This document shows positions 1 through 8,661 of a stretch of DNA of 64,000 nt, one piece after another. The stretch is taken from the NCBI RefSeq assembly GCF_009749525.1, contig NZ_WOAC01000005.1, positions 62,001-126,000 of the forward strand. Direction: 5' to 3'. Origin of the DNA: Mesorhizobium xinjiangense (lineage in GTDB: Bacteria; Pseudomonadota; Alphaproteobacteria; Rhizobiales; Rhizobiaceae). A program made the position numbers and the translations under genes. Below the pieces are notes generated by a model. It ran no database searches and was not told the DNA's origin. It saw only the letters and a list, made by a program, of their open reading frames with translations. Each line of letters begins with the position of its first letter. The stretch's first letter is position 1.

Positions 1-1772
1 TCCATCTCCGGCACAAGGACCAGGCCCTTGTCGGTTATCCTGATCTCGGGAATGACCGACAGCGGGATCAGGTTGAAGCCCATATAGGGGATCGTGCAGC
101 CGGCCTTTTCCCACTCCACCTTCAGCGCCTTGACCTCTTCTGCAACCTCATGGACCCGTTTGTCGGACAGCAGTCCGGCGACCGGCAGGGCGACCATCGC
201 GGTAACCTTGCAGTCCATGACGATGCAGACGCCCCCCTGGTTTTGCGCGATGGCGTCGAGCGCCACGCGCATGTCGGCCTCGTTGGTGCCGGCGATGATG
301 ACGTTGTGGCTGTCATGGCCGACCGAAGAGGCAACGGCGCCACGCTTCAGGTTGAAATTGCTCAGCAGGCCGTGTGCCACATTGCCTGCCGATTTGCCGT
401 GTCGTTCGACGACGGTCACGAAACACAGACCGTGACGGTCGAAATGATCCTGCCAGTCATTGGCCGGTTCGAGCACGATCTTCTCGTGTGGCAGGGTGAT
501 GCCGGGAAGTTCGGTGCGGATCGCGTGGGCGAGGACCTTTTGCGTCGGCAGGTCGGGAACGAGCTTGACCTCTTGCGGCAGCTTCACCGTTGAATAGGCT
601 GCGGCCGGGTAGCGATAGGGCTCCGACAGGGCCGCGTCGAGAATCGGTGTTATCTTGCGGTCCTCGACGACAAGTTCACCGCCGTACCAGGTGTTTACCG
701 GTTTCAGGTCGTCGTCGAGCAGCACCAGGTCGGCACGACGACCGCCGCCGAGCCCGCCGATCTCTTCGCCCATGCCGAAGCGTGTCGCGCCGTGCAGCGA
801 ACCCATCGACCAGGCCTGCTCGGGCTTCATGCCGGCGCGGATCGCCTCGCGGGTCACCCAGTCGAGGCCGAACACCAGCAGGTCGTCGGCGTCGCGATCG
901 TCGGTGCAAACCGCGATGCGTTTGTGCGACGCGCCCAGTTCGGTGATCGTCTTGATTGCTTCGGGCAGGCTGTGCCAGGGCGTAGTCGGCGGGCCGCCGC
1001 GCAGGAACAGCCAGATGCCCGCCTCAAGCAGATCGTCGGCAATTTCGCGATCGATCGCCTCATGCGTATCGGTTACGCCGGCGGCGGCATAGGCTGCGAC
1101 GAATTCCCTCCCGTAGACGTGACCGGAGACGGGGCGTCCGCGCTCCAGTGCCGCCGCGATGATGGCGTGGCTGCGCTCGTCGCCCATCGCGACAGGCACG
1201 AAGTCCATCTTTTCGCCAAGCGCCACGGCTTCCGGCCACTTGTCGAACAATGCGGCGATCTTTTCCGGCGTCAGATCGCCGCCGGCCGTTTCCAGTTCGG
1301 GCGATGTCGCCGGCACGGTGCTGGGCACGGTGAGGAAGATCGAAAGCGGCGCCTGGCGGGCATCTTCGAGCATTGCCTCGACGCCCGCGACATCCATGAC
1401 GTTGCCGATCTCGTGGCTGTCACAAAAGATCGTCGTGGTGCCGTTGAGCAACGCCGCTTCGGCGTAGGCGCAGGCCGTGACCATGGACGACTCGATGTGA
1501 ATGTGCGGGTCGACGAGCCCGGGTGCGAGGATGGCGCCGGCGGCGTCATAACGAGGCGATGCGCCTTTGTAGGTCCCGGCGGACTTCATCGCGGCGATGC
1601 GTCCGCCGGAAATCCAGATCTCCCTTCCGTCCAGGATCCGTTCCGAATAGGTGGACAGGGCCCGGGCGCCGGTAATGACCAGATCCGGCTCGCTGCGGCC
1701 CGATGCGACGTCGGCAAGCCGCCGGGTCATGGTGGACAGCGCAGCGACGGAAAAGCGGTTGATCTTTCGCAT
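1..1772 (-). CDS. ade: Adenine deaminase (3-prime end cut by window edge)
   Basis: Amidohydrolase-superfamily adenine deaminase of the Ade type, which converts adenine to hypoxanthine and ammonia in the cytoplasm. The first metal-binding motif follows an N-terminal beta region and reads [12 protein letters not shown], the Ade form of the HxH signature. The frame stays open from an ATG at 1772 to base 1, about 590 codons, close to the usual family length, so only a few residues should be missing. It is the last gene of a minus-strand operon, 12 nt after the GST-like gene. Neighbouring guanine, 8-oxoguanine and adenosine deaminases fit a role in purine-base catabolism. Confidence 0.9.
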   Translation of the reverse strand, partial: MRKINRFSVAALSTMTRRLADVASGRSEPDLVITGARALSTYSERILDGREIWISGGRIAAMKSAGTYKGASPRYDAAGAILAPGLVDPHIHIESSMVTACAYAEAALLNGTTTIFCDSHEIGNVMDVAGVEAMLEDARQAPLSIFLTVPSTVPATSPELETAGGDLTPEKIAALFDKWPEAVALGEKMDFVPVAMGDERSHAIIAAALERGRPVSGHVYGREFVAAYAAAGVTDTHEAIDREIADDLLEAGIWLFLRGGPPTTPWHSLPEAIKTITELGASHKRIAVCTDDRDADDLLVFGLDWVTREAIRAGMKPEQAWSMGSLHGATRFGMGEEIGGLGGGRRADLVLLDDDLKPVNTWYGGELVVEDRKITPILDAALSEPYRYPAAAYSTVKLPQEVKLVPDLPTQKVLAHAIRTELPGITLPHEKIVLEPANDWQDHFDRHGLCFVTVVERHGKSAGNVAHGLLSNFNLKRGAVASSVGHDSHNVIIAGTNEADMRVALDAIAQNQGGVCIVMDCKVTAMVALPVAGLLSDKRVHEVAEEVKALKVEWEKAGCTIPYMGFNLIPLSVIPEIRITDKGLVLVPEM

Positions 1773-1784
1773 GATGGGTCTTTC

Positions 1785-2414
1785 TCAGTGATAGTCGGGA
1801 ATACCTGGCATGGTGATGAAGCCGTCGAGCTTTCTGATCGCGCGCGCCCAGCGCCGCAGGGCGGGGAAGTGATCGTGGTCGATGTTGTAATCGCGGCTGA
1901 GCGCAAACGACGGGAAAAGCGCGATGTCGGCGATTGTCGGCTGCGGACCGGCAAAATAGTCAAGCCCTTCGAAATGCTGGCGCGTCATGTGATCGTCCAT
2001 GATGCGCAATGCGTCGCGGGCCGCCGTGCGCAGGGCTTCGATGTCGCCGGGCGCGTCCATCATGGCGGTGGCGCGGGCATGGACTGCGGCATCGAGTTCG
2101 CGTGTCGAGAATGTGAGCCACATCATGACACGACCGAACGATGCCGGGTCGTCGGGAAGGAAGCGGCGATCCGGATCGCGACGCGCGAGGAAGGACAGTA
2201 TCGCTTCTGCTTCATGAAGAACGAAGTCGTCCTGCTTGAGGATCGGCAGGGTGCCTGACGGGCTCATGGCGCGCATCGGCGCGGACAGGTTTTCGCGACC
2301 CGGGAAGACGTCGACCGCCACCTGACCGACCTCGGCGCCGAGACAGGAAAGGAGCAGGCGGACCTTGTAGCAATTTTCGTCGAGATCGTAGTTGTAGAGT
2401 GTCAGCGCGCTCAT
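1785..2414 (-). CDS. Glutathione S-transferase-like protein (NdmE-like by context)
   Basis: Two-domain GST fold of 209 residues: N-terminal thioredoxin-like domain (about residues 1-80, with the usual cis-Pro segment in SGTLPILK and the EAEAILSFLA helix), then an all-helical domain with the N-capping segment PTIADIALFP near residue 160. The ATG at 2414 overlaps the stop of the Rieske gene by 4 nt, so the two are translationally coupled. In caffeine-degrading Pseudomonas a GST-like protein (NdmE) is part of the NdmCDE N7-demethylase. The adjacent Rieske gene and the cluster-less oxygenase at 10099 make a similar structural or assembly role plausible here. That role is inferred; an ordinary GST is the alternative. 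Confidence 0.85.
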   Translation of the reverse strand: MSALTLYNYDLDENCYKVRLLLSCLGAEVGQVAVDVFPGRENLSAPMRAMSPSGTLPILKQDDFVLHEAEAILSFLARRDPDRRFLPDDPASFGRVMMWLTFSTRELDAAVHARATAMMDAPGDIEALRTAARDALRIMDDHMTRQHFEGLDYFAGPQPTIADIALFPSFALSRDYNIDHDHFPALRRWARAIRKLDGFITMPGIPDYH

Positions 2415-3109
2415 GCCGCGATCTCCCTGATAGCGGCTTTCCGGGCGAAAGATTCGGCGTCGCGGCGAAGCTCCTCGGCCCAAAGCGCGAGCGGCTTCAT
2501 CTGCGCGGCGTCCAATTCCTCCATGGCGACGATGTGAAGTGCCGACTCCTTGTCGGCGACGGGTTGGACACAGGCGATCAGGGTGTTGCCGCCGAGCCTG
2601 ACCTCCAGAATCCGATCGTCGATCGTCGAAACGTCCGGCGTGAGGCCCTCGACATCGAGCAAACCGACACGCTCGACCAGCAACGGCGCCGGGCAATCGG
2701 CGAAAATACTCCTCAGTGCGGCGGCCGCGACCGGCAGTTTCGGCGCCGGCGGCGCATCGTCGTCCTCCTCGCTGAAACAGCCCCAGATGACGCCGCCCGC
2801 CTCGGCGACGGAAAACCGCGGCACCTTGATGGTCTTTGGCACGGTCAGATCTGGATGTGCGGGAATGTAGCGGCACTGGCCCGCCGTATCGTATTGCCAG
2901 CCGTGATAGAGGCAGGCGATATGATCGCCGCGCACGAAGCCGAAGCTCAACTTCATGCCACGATGCGGGCAGCGGTCTTCCCAGACATGGGCCCCACCCT
3001 TGTCGTCGCGCCAGATCACGAATTCGCTTCCATGCACGCGTGTGCCGGTGGAGGTTCCCGGCGCGATGTCGCGGCTGAGCGCCAGCGGATACCAGCCTCG
3101 AAAACTCAT
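2411..3109 (-). CDS. Stand-alone Rieske [2Fe-2S] protein, truncated oxygenase-alpha architecture
   Basis: A 232-residue protein. Residues 1-115 are a complete Rieske domain of the aromatic-ring-hydroxylating type, with cluster ligands C47-x-H49 and C66-x2-H69 and the downstream block IPAHPDLTVP. The remaining about 115 residues lack the D-x2-H-x4-H mononuclear-iron motif, so it cannot be a complete oxygenase alpha subunit. The segment LIACVQPVADKESALHIV resembles the late beta-strand region of oxygenase catalytic domains (compare FVQPMDEDLCRAHPL in the protein at 10099), which suggests a shrunken catalytic domain. It overlaps the small upstream gene and the GST gene by 4 nt each. Likely role: electron donor to, or partner of, the Rieske-less oxygenase at 10099-10959. 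The partnership is inferred. Confidence 0.85.
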   Translation of the reverse strand: MSFRGWYPLALSRDIAPGTSTGTRVHGSEFVIWRDDKGGAHVWEDRCPHRGMKLSFGFVRGDHIACLYHGWQYDTAGQCRYIPAHPDLTVPKTIKVPRFSVAEAGGVIWGCFSEEDDDAPPAPKLPVAAAALRSIFADCPAPLLVERVGLLDVEGLTPDVSTIDDRILEVRLGGNTLIACVQPVADKESALHIVAMEELDAAQMKPLALWAEELRRDAESFARKAAIREIAA

Positions 3110-3387
3110 TGTCCCATCCCCTCGTTTCTGGATTCAAGAAGCGCCTCGGGCGCCGGCTCCCGCTCGACGTCGAGCACGATGCAATCATTCGGGCCAAGGC
3201 TGCATGCCATGTCGAAGGCGTCGACAAGGTCCGGCTGGCCACCCACGGCGAGGGCGACCTGACCGTTGTCTGACGTCAGAACTGCCAGGGGCAGATCGAG
3301 CCTGGTGGCGCGATGGCGGGCGAAGGCGATGAAACTGTCGGCGTCGAGCCTGCCGCTGAACTTGAATATGACGCTCTCGCGATTCAC
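3106..3387 (-). CDS. Small acylphosphatase-like protein, apparently non-catalytic
   Basis: A 93-residue protein started at GTG 3387, which sits 6-7 nt after GGAG; an in-frame TTG at 3408 is less likely. The order of segments (FKFSGRLDADSFIAFARHRA, then LDLPLAVLTSDNGQVALAV, then VDAFDMACSLGPNDCIVLDVE) follows the acylphosphatase fold, where families read GRVQGVxFR, WVRNxxDGxVE and L..GP..A.V..V. The phosphate-binding Arg loop and the catalytic Asn are not preserved, so enzyme activity is unlikely. It is the first gene of the operon with the Rieske protein, GST-like protein and adenine deaminase, overlapping the Rieske start by 4 nt. A structural or assembly factor for the oxygenase is possible but speculative. 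Confidence 0.65.
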   Translation of the reverse strand: MNRESVIFKFSGRLDADSFIAFARHRATRLDLPLAVLTSDNGQVALAVGGQPDLVDAFDMACSLGPNDCIVLDVEREPAPEALLESRNEGMGQ

Positions 3388-3870
3388 GCCTTCTCCTTCC
3401 GGCACCAAAATGCTGCCGCCCGTTTTGAAGGCCTATGCACATAAAATGAGCACGGCTCCATAATTGGGCAAATCTATCGTCCTGCGTTGATAGTGCTGAT
3501 TTTTTTGGCGAGTCAAGTGTTGTGATCAATGCATCATCATGGTCGGCAAGTTCGCACTATTCAGAACAACCCAATTTTGGAACGGTCCCTTCTGATTGTT
3601 GGAAGCAAACCGGCGGATTGGGCGAAACGCCCCCTATTCGACGAGCATCGTTTCGGTTCGGGCCGATCTCACCCATGACTTGTGCGGCAATGGTGGAGCC
3701 GATCTGGGTGCCTGCAGCATACCCGCCGAGCGTCAGGGTCGAGCGGTTGCGGCTGATCAGTCAACTGGCACGGATCATGCTCCGTTTGTCCTGGCGATCA
3801 TTCGGCCCGGCGCCGGCTGTCATCCATTCGGCCGCCATACGGGTGCATCGGAGAAGAAGGGGAACTGAAT
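3388..3870. other. Divergent intergenic region, no confident gene
   Basis: 483 bases between the Rieske operon (minus) and the BMP importer operon (plus). It must hold both promoters and a long leader for the importer. A small hairpin (GGGCG, AAA, CGCCC) lies near 3620-3632. A minus-strand stretch around 3610-3745 reads like protein (GGYAAGTQIGSTIAAQVMGE) but has no start, no plausible ribosome site and no family I recognise. It may be gene debris. No xanthine-I element like those at 16508 and 20678 is present. Confidence 0.5.
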
Positions 3871-4992
3871 ATGTACAACATTCGAAATCTCTCGCGGCGC
3901 GGTTTTCTCAACTTGAGCGCTGCGGCGGGGACATCTCTGCTTCTGCCGCAGGGATTGATCAAGCCGGCGCGTGCGGCTGAGCCCCTTCCGGCGATCGCCG
4001 AGGAAGAGGCCGTCATCGGTTTCGGTCACGTCGGCCCGATCACCGACGAGGGCTGGACATGGGCGCACCATCAGGGCCTGCTGGCCGTCAAGGAGGCCTA
4101 TCCGAAACTCGCCAATATCCTCGAAGTCGAGAACGTGCCCTATTCGGCCGACGCGACGCGCACCTATCGGCAGTTCGTCTCCGAAGGCGCCAACATGATC
4201 TTCGATACGTCCTCGACCGGCGATTTCCTGCACCAGGTCGTCAAGCGCGCTCCCGAGGTGGCGTTCATGGAGTGCAATGGCCATCTGGGGATGGACAATC
4301 TCGGCTGGTACTACCTGGCTCACTGGTATCCCACCTATGTGATCGGTGTCGCCGCAGGTTATCTTTCGAAGACCGGCAAGCTCGGCTATGTCGCATCCTT
4401 CCCGGTCGCGTCCGTTTATGCATCGACCAACGCGTTCCTGATGGGCGCGCGCACGGTCAATCCCGAAGCGACGTTGCAGACCATTGTCATCAACTCCTGG
4501 TTCGACCCGCAGGCCGCTACCCAGGCCGGAACGGCCCTGATCGACAACGGCTGCGACTTCCTGTTCGGCATCATGGACGAGGCCGGCTACCTCCAGGTTG
4601 CCGAAAAGCGCGGCGTCTGGGCTGCGATGTGGAACACCGACATTCGCCGATACGGCCCGAATTCCTATGTTTCCTCGGTCATCATCGACTTCAAGGATTT
4701 CTACGTCGATCAGGTCGGCAAGCGTCTGGCAGGCACCTGGACGCCGGGCGAATATCTGTTCCCGATGGGTGGCGGTGTCGACCGCGATACATGGGGCCAG
4801 AACGTGCCCAAGGAAGTCGGCAAGGCAGCAGACGAGGTGCGTCAGAAGATCGTCGATGGCTGGTCGCCCTTCGTCGGCGAACTGAAGGACAAGGACGGAA
4901 AGGTTCGTGTCGAGGAGGGCCAGAAAATGACGGAGATGGAACTCTACAACTGGGACTGGTCGGTCGACGGCGTGACCGGTCTCGAAGGCTGA
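3871..4992 (+). CDS. BMP/PnrA-family ABC transporter substrate-binding protein (nucleoside or purine)
   Basis: 373-residue periplasmic binding protein of the basic membrane protein (BMP) family, which binds nucleosides and related purines. The N-terminus has a twin-arginine-type signal (LSRRGFLNLS, then a hydrophobic stretch and ARA|AE), suggesting Tat export. The mature part begins IGFGHVGPITDEGWTW, a BMP hallmark. The ATG at 3871 has AAGGGGA 7 nt upstream. It heads an operon of ATPase, two permeases, then deaminases, so the imported substrate is probably a purine base or nucleoside. Confidence 0.88.
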   Translation: MYNIRNLSRRGFLNLSAAAGTSLLLPQGLIKPARAAEPLPAIAEEEAVIGFGHVGPITDEGWTWAHHQGLLAVKEAYPKLANILEVENVPYSADATRTYRQFVSEGANMIFDTSSTGDFLHQVVKRAPEVAFMECNGHLGMDNLGWYYLAHWYPTYVIGVAAGYLSKTGKLGYVASFPVASVYASTNAFLMGARTVNPEATLQTIVINSWFDPQAATQAGTALIDNGCDFLFGIMDEAGYLQVAEKRGVWAAMWNTDIRRYGPNSYVSSVIIDFKDFYVDQVGKRLAGTWTPGEYLFPMGGGVDRDTWGQNVPKEVGKAADEVRQKIVDGWSPFVGELKDKDGKVRVEEGQKMTEMELYNWDWSVDGVTGLEG

Positions 4993-5008
4993 ACTGGCGC
5001 GGACAATT

Positions 5009-5035
5009 GCCGGGCGGCGCAGCCTGCTGCCCGGC
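5009..5035 (+). other. Intra-operon hairpin after the binding-protein gene
   Basis: GCCGGGC at 5009-5015 pairs with GCCCGGC at 5029-5035, with partial pairing inside. It sits 17 nt after the binding-protein stop and before the ATPase gene. Such stems often raise binding-protein mRNA relative to downstream genes; there is no T-tract, so it is not a simple terminator. Function inferred. Confidence 0.5.
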
Positions 5036-5081
5036 TTCCCGCAATCTCCCACCGCGATGATCTGGTGTCACTGACGTGCTG

Positions 5082-6656
5082 ATGAAAGAAACCGAAAACA
5101 GGTTCGTTCCCCCAGCCGGGGCCGCGCCGATCATCCAGTTGCAGGGGGTAGCCAAGTATTTCCCTGGCGTCGTCGCCAATGAGGATGTCGATCTGGAGGT
5201 CATGCCGGGCGAAATCCACGCCTTGCTGGGTGAGAACGGGGCCGGCAAATCCACCCTGATGAACATCCTTACCGGCATCTACCAGGCGGATGCGGGCGAA
5301 ATCATCATCGACGGCTATCAGCGCACCTTTGCGACGCCCTTGCAGGCGATCGGTGCCGGAATCGGTATGGTGCACCAGCATTTCAAGCTGGTTCAGGCCT
5401 TCACGGTGGCGGAGAACATCCATCTTGGCTGGAGCGATACGCCGAGGCGCGCGTCGGCTGCAGTGCTTGAGGGCCGCACGGCCGAACTGGCAGAAAAATT
5501 CAATCTGCAGGTTCGGCCCGGTGCCGTCGTCAGCGATCTTTCGACTGGCGAGCAGCAACGTGTCGAGATCCTGCGGGTCCTGGCGCGCCAGGCCCGACTT
5601 CTCATTCTCGATGAGCCGACCGCGGTGCTGACGCCTGCCGAGGCACGCGAACTGTTCCTTGCGCTGCGCGAATTCGTCTCCGGCGGCAACGCGGTCATCT
5701 TCATCAGCCACAAGCTTGACGAGGTGATGGAGATTTCCGATCGCATCTCGATCCTGCGCGGCGGCCGCAAGATCGCCACCAAACAGACCGCGGAATGCGA
5801 TCCGCACATGCTGGCCAATCTGATGGTAGGCCGCGAGATCGTGCTGGCCGACATGCGCACGCGGGCCCCGGGAGCGGCGCCCGTCTCCAGGGAGCCCGTC
5901 CTCGTCCTCGACAAGGTCAGTGTCGTCGACGGCGGGGGAGGGCGCCTCCTCGACGAGGTTAGCCTCGAGCTTCGCGCCGGCGAAATACTCGGCATCGCAG
6001 GCGTTGCCGGCAATGGCCAGCGCGAGCTCAGCCAGGTCCTGACCGGTGTGCGTCGGGCATCGTCTGGCCAGGTCGTCGTTGGAGGAGAGACGCTGAACGG
6101 TGCCAATGCAGCGGACTTTGCGGCGCTCGGCATCGGCCACATTCCCGAGGATCGTCTGAACAGCGGCCTCGCGCCGGCGATGAGCATTACCGTGAACGCC
6201 GTGATGCGCGAATATGCGCGGCCGCCGGTCTCCTCCGGTGGGGGCTACAATCCCCGTGCCGCGCAGTTGCTGGCGGTGGACATAGCCAGGGCGGCCGACG
6301 TGGCGATCCCCGATTTCGGCATGCCCGTGCGCAATCTGTCGGGCGGGAACCAGCAACGGCTCGTGGCAAGGCGCGAAATGCGCATTGCCGACAAGGTGCT
6401 CGTCGCCGCCTATCCGAGCCGCGGGCTCGATGTCGGCGCGATCAACACCATGCTGCGCTATATCGTCGAATTGCGCGACGCCGGCGCCGGTGTCGTGCTG
6501 ATCTCGGAGGAACTGGAGGAATTGCTCAATCTCTCCGATCGCATCGCGGTGTTCTACGAAGGCAGGATCATGGGCATCGTCCAGAACGACAATCCCGACA
6601 TCGAGGAAATCGGTCTGCTGATGGGCGGGCGAAAGAAGAAGAAGGCGGCCGCTTGA
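5082..6656 (+). CDS. BMP-type ABC transporter ATP-binding protein (double ABC domain)
   Basis: About 524 residues with two ABC cassettes, as in RbsA/YufO-type ATPases of nucleoside importers. First cassette: Walker A GENGAGKST, signature LSTGEQQRVEIL, Walker B LLILDEPTAVL. Second cassette: degenerate Walker A (GVAGNGQRE), signature LSGGNQQRL, and AAYPSRGLDVG in place of a canonical Walker B; this asymmetry is typical of the family. I chose ATG 5082; a GTG at 5076 is also possible and neither has a strong ribosome site. The stop overlaps the next start (TGATG). Confidence 0.88.
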   Translation: MKETENRFVPPAGAAPIIQLQGVAKYFPGVVANEDVDLEVMPGEIHALLGENGAGKSTLMNILTGIYQADAGEIIIDGYQRTFATPLQAIGAGIGMVHQHFKLVQAFTVAENIHLGWSDTPRRASAAVLEGRTAELAEKFNLQVRPGAVVSDLSTGEQQRVEILRVLARQARLLILDEPTAVLTPAEARELFLALREFVSGGNAVIFISHKLDEVMEISDRISILRGGRKIATKQTAECDPHMLANLMVGREIVLADMRTRAPGAAPVSREPVLVLDKVSVVDGGGGRLLDEVSLELRAGEILGIAGVAGNGQRELSQVLTGVRRASSGQVVVGGETLNGANAADFAALGIGHIPEDRLNSGLAPAMSITVNAVMREYARPPVSSGGGYNPRAAQLLAVDIARAADVAIPDFGMPVRNLSGGNQQRLVARREMRIADKVLVAAYPSRGLDVGAINTMLRYIVELRDAGAGVVLISEELEELLNLSDRIAVFYEGRIMGIVQNDNPDIEEIGLLMGGRKKKKAAA

Positions 6657-7708
6657 TGCAACTCGGTTCCTTGCGCCTGCAGCGACTTCCCTCGGCACAC
6701 CCCGGCATCGCCTTTGCGGCCCGTGCGGCAGCCATTCTGATTGCGCTGCTCGTTGCCGGCGTCGGCGTCGCGATTAGCGGCATGAATCCGTTCGAACTTG
6801 GCGGACGCGTGATTTCGGCTTCATTCGGATCCAGCTTCGGCATTGAGGACCTGTGCGTTCTGGTCATACCGTTGATCCTTACGGGGCTCGCCGTGGCGGT
6901 CGGCCAACAGATCGGCATCTGGAACATCGGCGCCGAAGGCCAGTTCTATGCAGGCGCCTTCGCCGCCTCGGCGGTGGGGCTGTTCGTACCGGGTCCGCAA
7001 TGGATGGTACTCATCTTGATGTTCGGCGCCGGCTTTGTCGGCGGCATGGTCTGGATCCTGGTGCCGACGCTGGCGCGGGCCTATGCCAACGTCAACGAAC
7101 TGATCACGACGCTGCTGCTCAACTTTGTCGCCACCCTGCTCGTCTATTATGTGTCGACAGGGCCGTGGCGCGACCGCAGCGGCATGGCGAACTCGGCCAC
7201 GCCGCCGCTATCCGCCGAGGTGCCGTCCTTCTGGGGCATCGTGCATTGGGGCTTTCCGATCGCGATAGGGCTGGCGATCCTGGTCGCCGCGGCGCTCGCC
7301 TATTCCAGATGGGGATATGAAGTCCGCCTCGTCGGCTCCAATCCGTCGGCGGCAAGATATGTCGGCATTCCGGTGCGCAAGCACCTGATCACGGTGATGC
7401 TCCTGTCGGGCGGCATTGCCGGACTCGCGGGCATGTTGGAGATCGCCGGCACGGTGCATCGCCTGCAGGGCGGAATTTCGAACAGCTTCGGCTATCTCGG
7501 CATCATGGTCGCGGTGCTGGCACGCGGATCGCCGATCGGTGTGATCTTTTCCGGCGCCTTGATGGCCTTCATCCTGAATTCGGGGATCATTTTGCAGACA
7601 CAGGGCCTGACGACCTCGGTCGTCCTCGCGATCACTGGATTCATCCTGTTCCTGACGGCAATCGGCGACGAGTTGTCCTACTACCGCGTAACGCGCGAAA
7701 GGGCTTGA
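6656..7708 (+). CDS. BMP-type ABC transporter permease 1
   Basis: 350-residue hydrophobic inner-membrane protein with about eight to ten transmembrane segments, of the branched-chain/ribose-like permease superfamily. It includes the family segment GQQIGIWNIGAEGQFYAGA and the loop AYANVNELITTLLLNF. The ATG at 6656 overlaps the ATPase stop (TGATG); a TTG one codon earlier is not needed. It pairs with the permease at 7722 to form the pore of the nucleoside/purine importer. Confidence 0.87.
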   Translation: MQLGSLRLQRLPSAHPGIAFAARAAAILIALLVAGVGVAISGMNPFELGGRVISASFGSSFGIEDLCVLVIPLILTGLAVAVGQQIGIWNIGAEGQFYAGAFAASAVGLFVPGPQWMVLILMFGAGFVGGMVWILVPTLARAYANVNELITTLLLNFVATLLVYYVSTGPWRDRSGMANSATPPLSAEVPSFWGIVHWGFPIAIGLAILVAAALAYSRWGYEVRLVGSNPSAARYVGIPVRKHLITVMLLSGGIAGLAGMLEIAGTVHRLQGGISNSFGYLGIMVAVLARGSPIGVIFSGALMAFILNSGIILQTQGLTTSVVLAITGFILFLTAIGDELSYYRVTRERA

Positions 7709-7721
7709 GGTTACATATTCG

Positions 7722-8657
7722 ATGGATGTGCTGACGGGACTTTTGACGACTGCATTTCTGGCTGGCGGTGTGCTCGCGCTGGCCGCACTCGGCGAGGTGC
7801 TCGCCGAGAGGGTAGGGGTGGTCAATCTTGGGGTCGAAGGATTGATGGCGCTGGGCGCGGTGACGGGCATTGCCACCGTTACCGCCGTGCCGTCGCCCAT
7901 GCTGGGCTTCCTCGCCGCACTTGCCGTGGGCGCGCTGTTCGGCATGGTCTTCGCCCTCGCAACCGTGTTCTTGCGGGCCAACCAGGTCCTGTGCGGTCTG
8001 GCGCTGACCCTCACCGGCACCGGCCTGGCGGCAACGATCGGGCGCAACTATTCGGGCATGCCGGCGCCGGTCACGTTCGAGCCGGTGCAAGTTCCGCTGC
8101 TCAGCAGCATTCCGATCATCGGGCCGGCCTTCTTTTCGCAGAATATCCTCGTCTACCTGATCTACCTCGTCCTGCCGATCTTCTTCAGCTACCTGATGTT
8201 TTCCACCCGGCACGGGCTCAACATGCGCGCAGTCGGGGAGAACCCGGCCGCCGCCGATGCGGCCGGCATTCCGGTCAACCTGTTCCGCTTTTCATACGTG
8301 ACGATCGGTTCGGCACTGGGAGCCGGGGCGGGCGCCTATCTCACGCTCGCCTTCGTCCCCTCCTGGTCGGACGGGGTCGTCGCAGGGCGCGGCTGGATCG
8401 CGGTGGCGCTGGTGATCTTCGCCGGATACCGCCCGATCATGGCGACGCTGTCAGGGCTGCTATTCGGTCTCATCACGGCGCTCGGCTTTATCGGCCAGGC
8501 GCGCGGCTGGCCGGTGGCGCCGGCCTTCCTCTCCATGCTGCCCTATCTCGGCACAGTCGCATTCATCATCGTGCCTGTGCTGGCGTGGCAGAAGATGCGC
8601 CGCGCCATGGCCGCGCCGGCTGCACTTGCGCAACCCTATTTCAGAGACATGCGCTAG
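7722..8657 (+). CDS. BMP-type ABC transporter permease 2
   Basis: 311-residue multi-pass permease, partner of the preceding gene. The family segment GVVNLGVEGLMALGAV lies near residue 35 and a coupling-type loop (ANQVLCGLALTLTGTG) near residue 86. It begins 13 nt after the first permease. The next gene, the 8-oxoguanine deaminase, begins 4 nt after its stop, which links import directly to deamination. Confidence 0.87.
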   Translation: MDVLTGLLTTAFLAGGVLALAALGEVLAERVGVVNLGVEGLMALGAVTGIATVTAVPSPMLGFLAALAVGALFGMVFALATVFLRANQVLCGLALTLTGTGLAATIGRNYSGMPAPVTFEPVQVPLLSSIPIIGPAFFSQNILVYLIYLVLPIFFSYLMFSTRHGLNMRAVGENPAAADAAGIPVNLFRFSYVTIGSALGAGAGAYLTLAFVPSWSDGVVAGRGWIAVALVIFAGYRPIMATLSGLLFGLITALGFIGQARGWPVAPAFLSMLPYLGTVAFIIVPVLAWQKMRRAMAAPAALAQPYFRDMR

Positions 8658-8661
8658 AACC

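Noticed and set aside
792-2258. Long plus-strand open frame across the adenine deaminase and GST genes
   Set aside because: Antisense to two clearly conserved genes; composition (Arg/Gly/Asp-rich, no family) is that of a GC-rich shadow frame.
3522-3980. Plus-strand frame before and into the BMP binding-protein gene
   Set aside because: No ribosome site, no family, and it overlaps the well-supported Tat signal peptide in another frame.
4944-6698. 584-codon minus-strand frame opposite the BMP ATPase
   Set aside because: The plus strand has complete Walker and signature motifs in frame; the minus frame has none.
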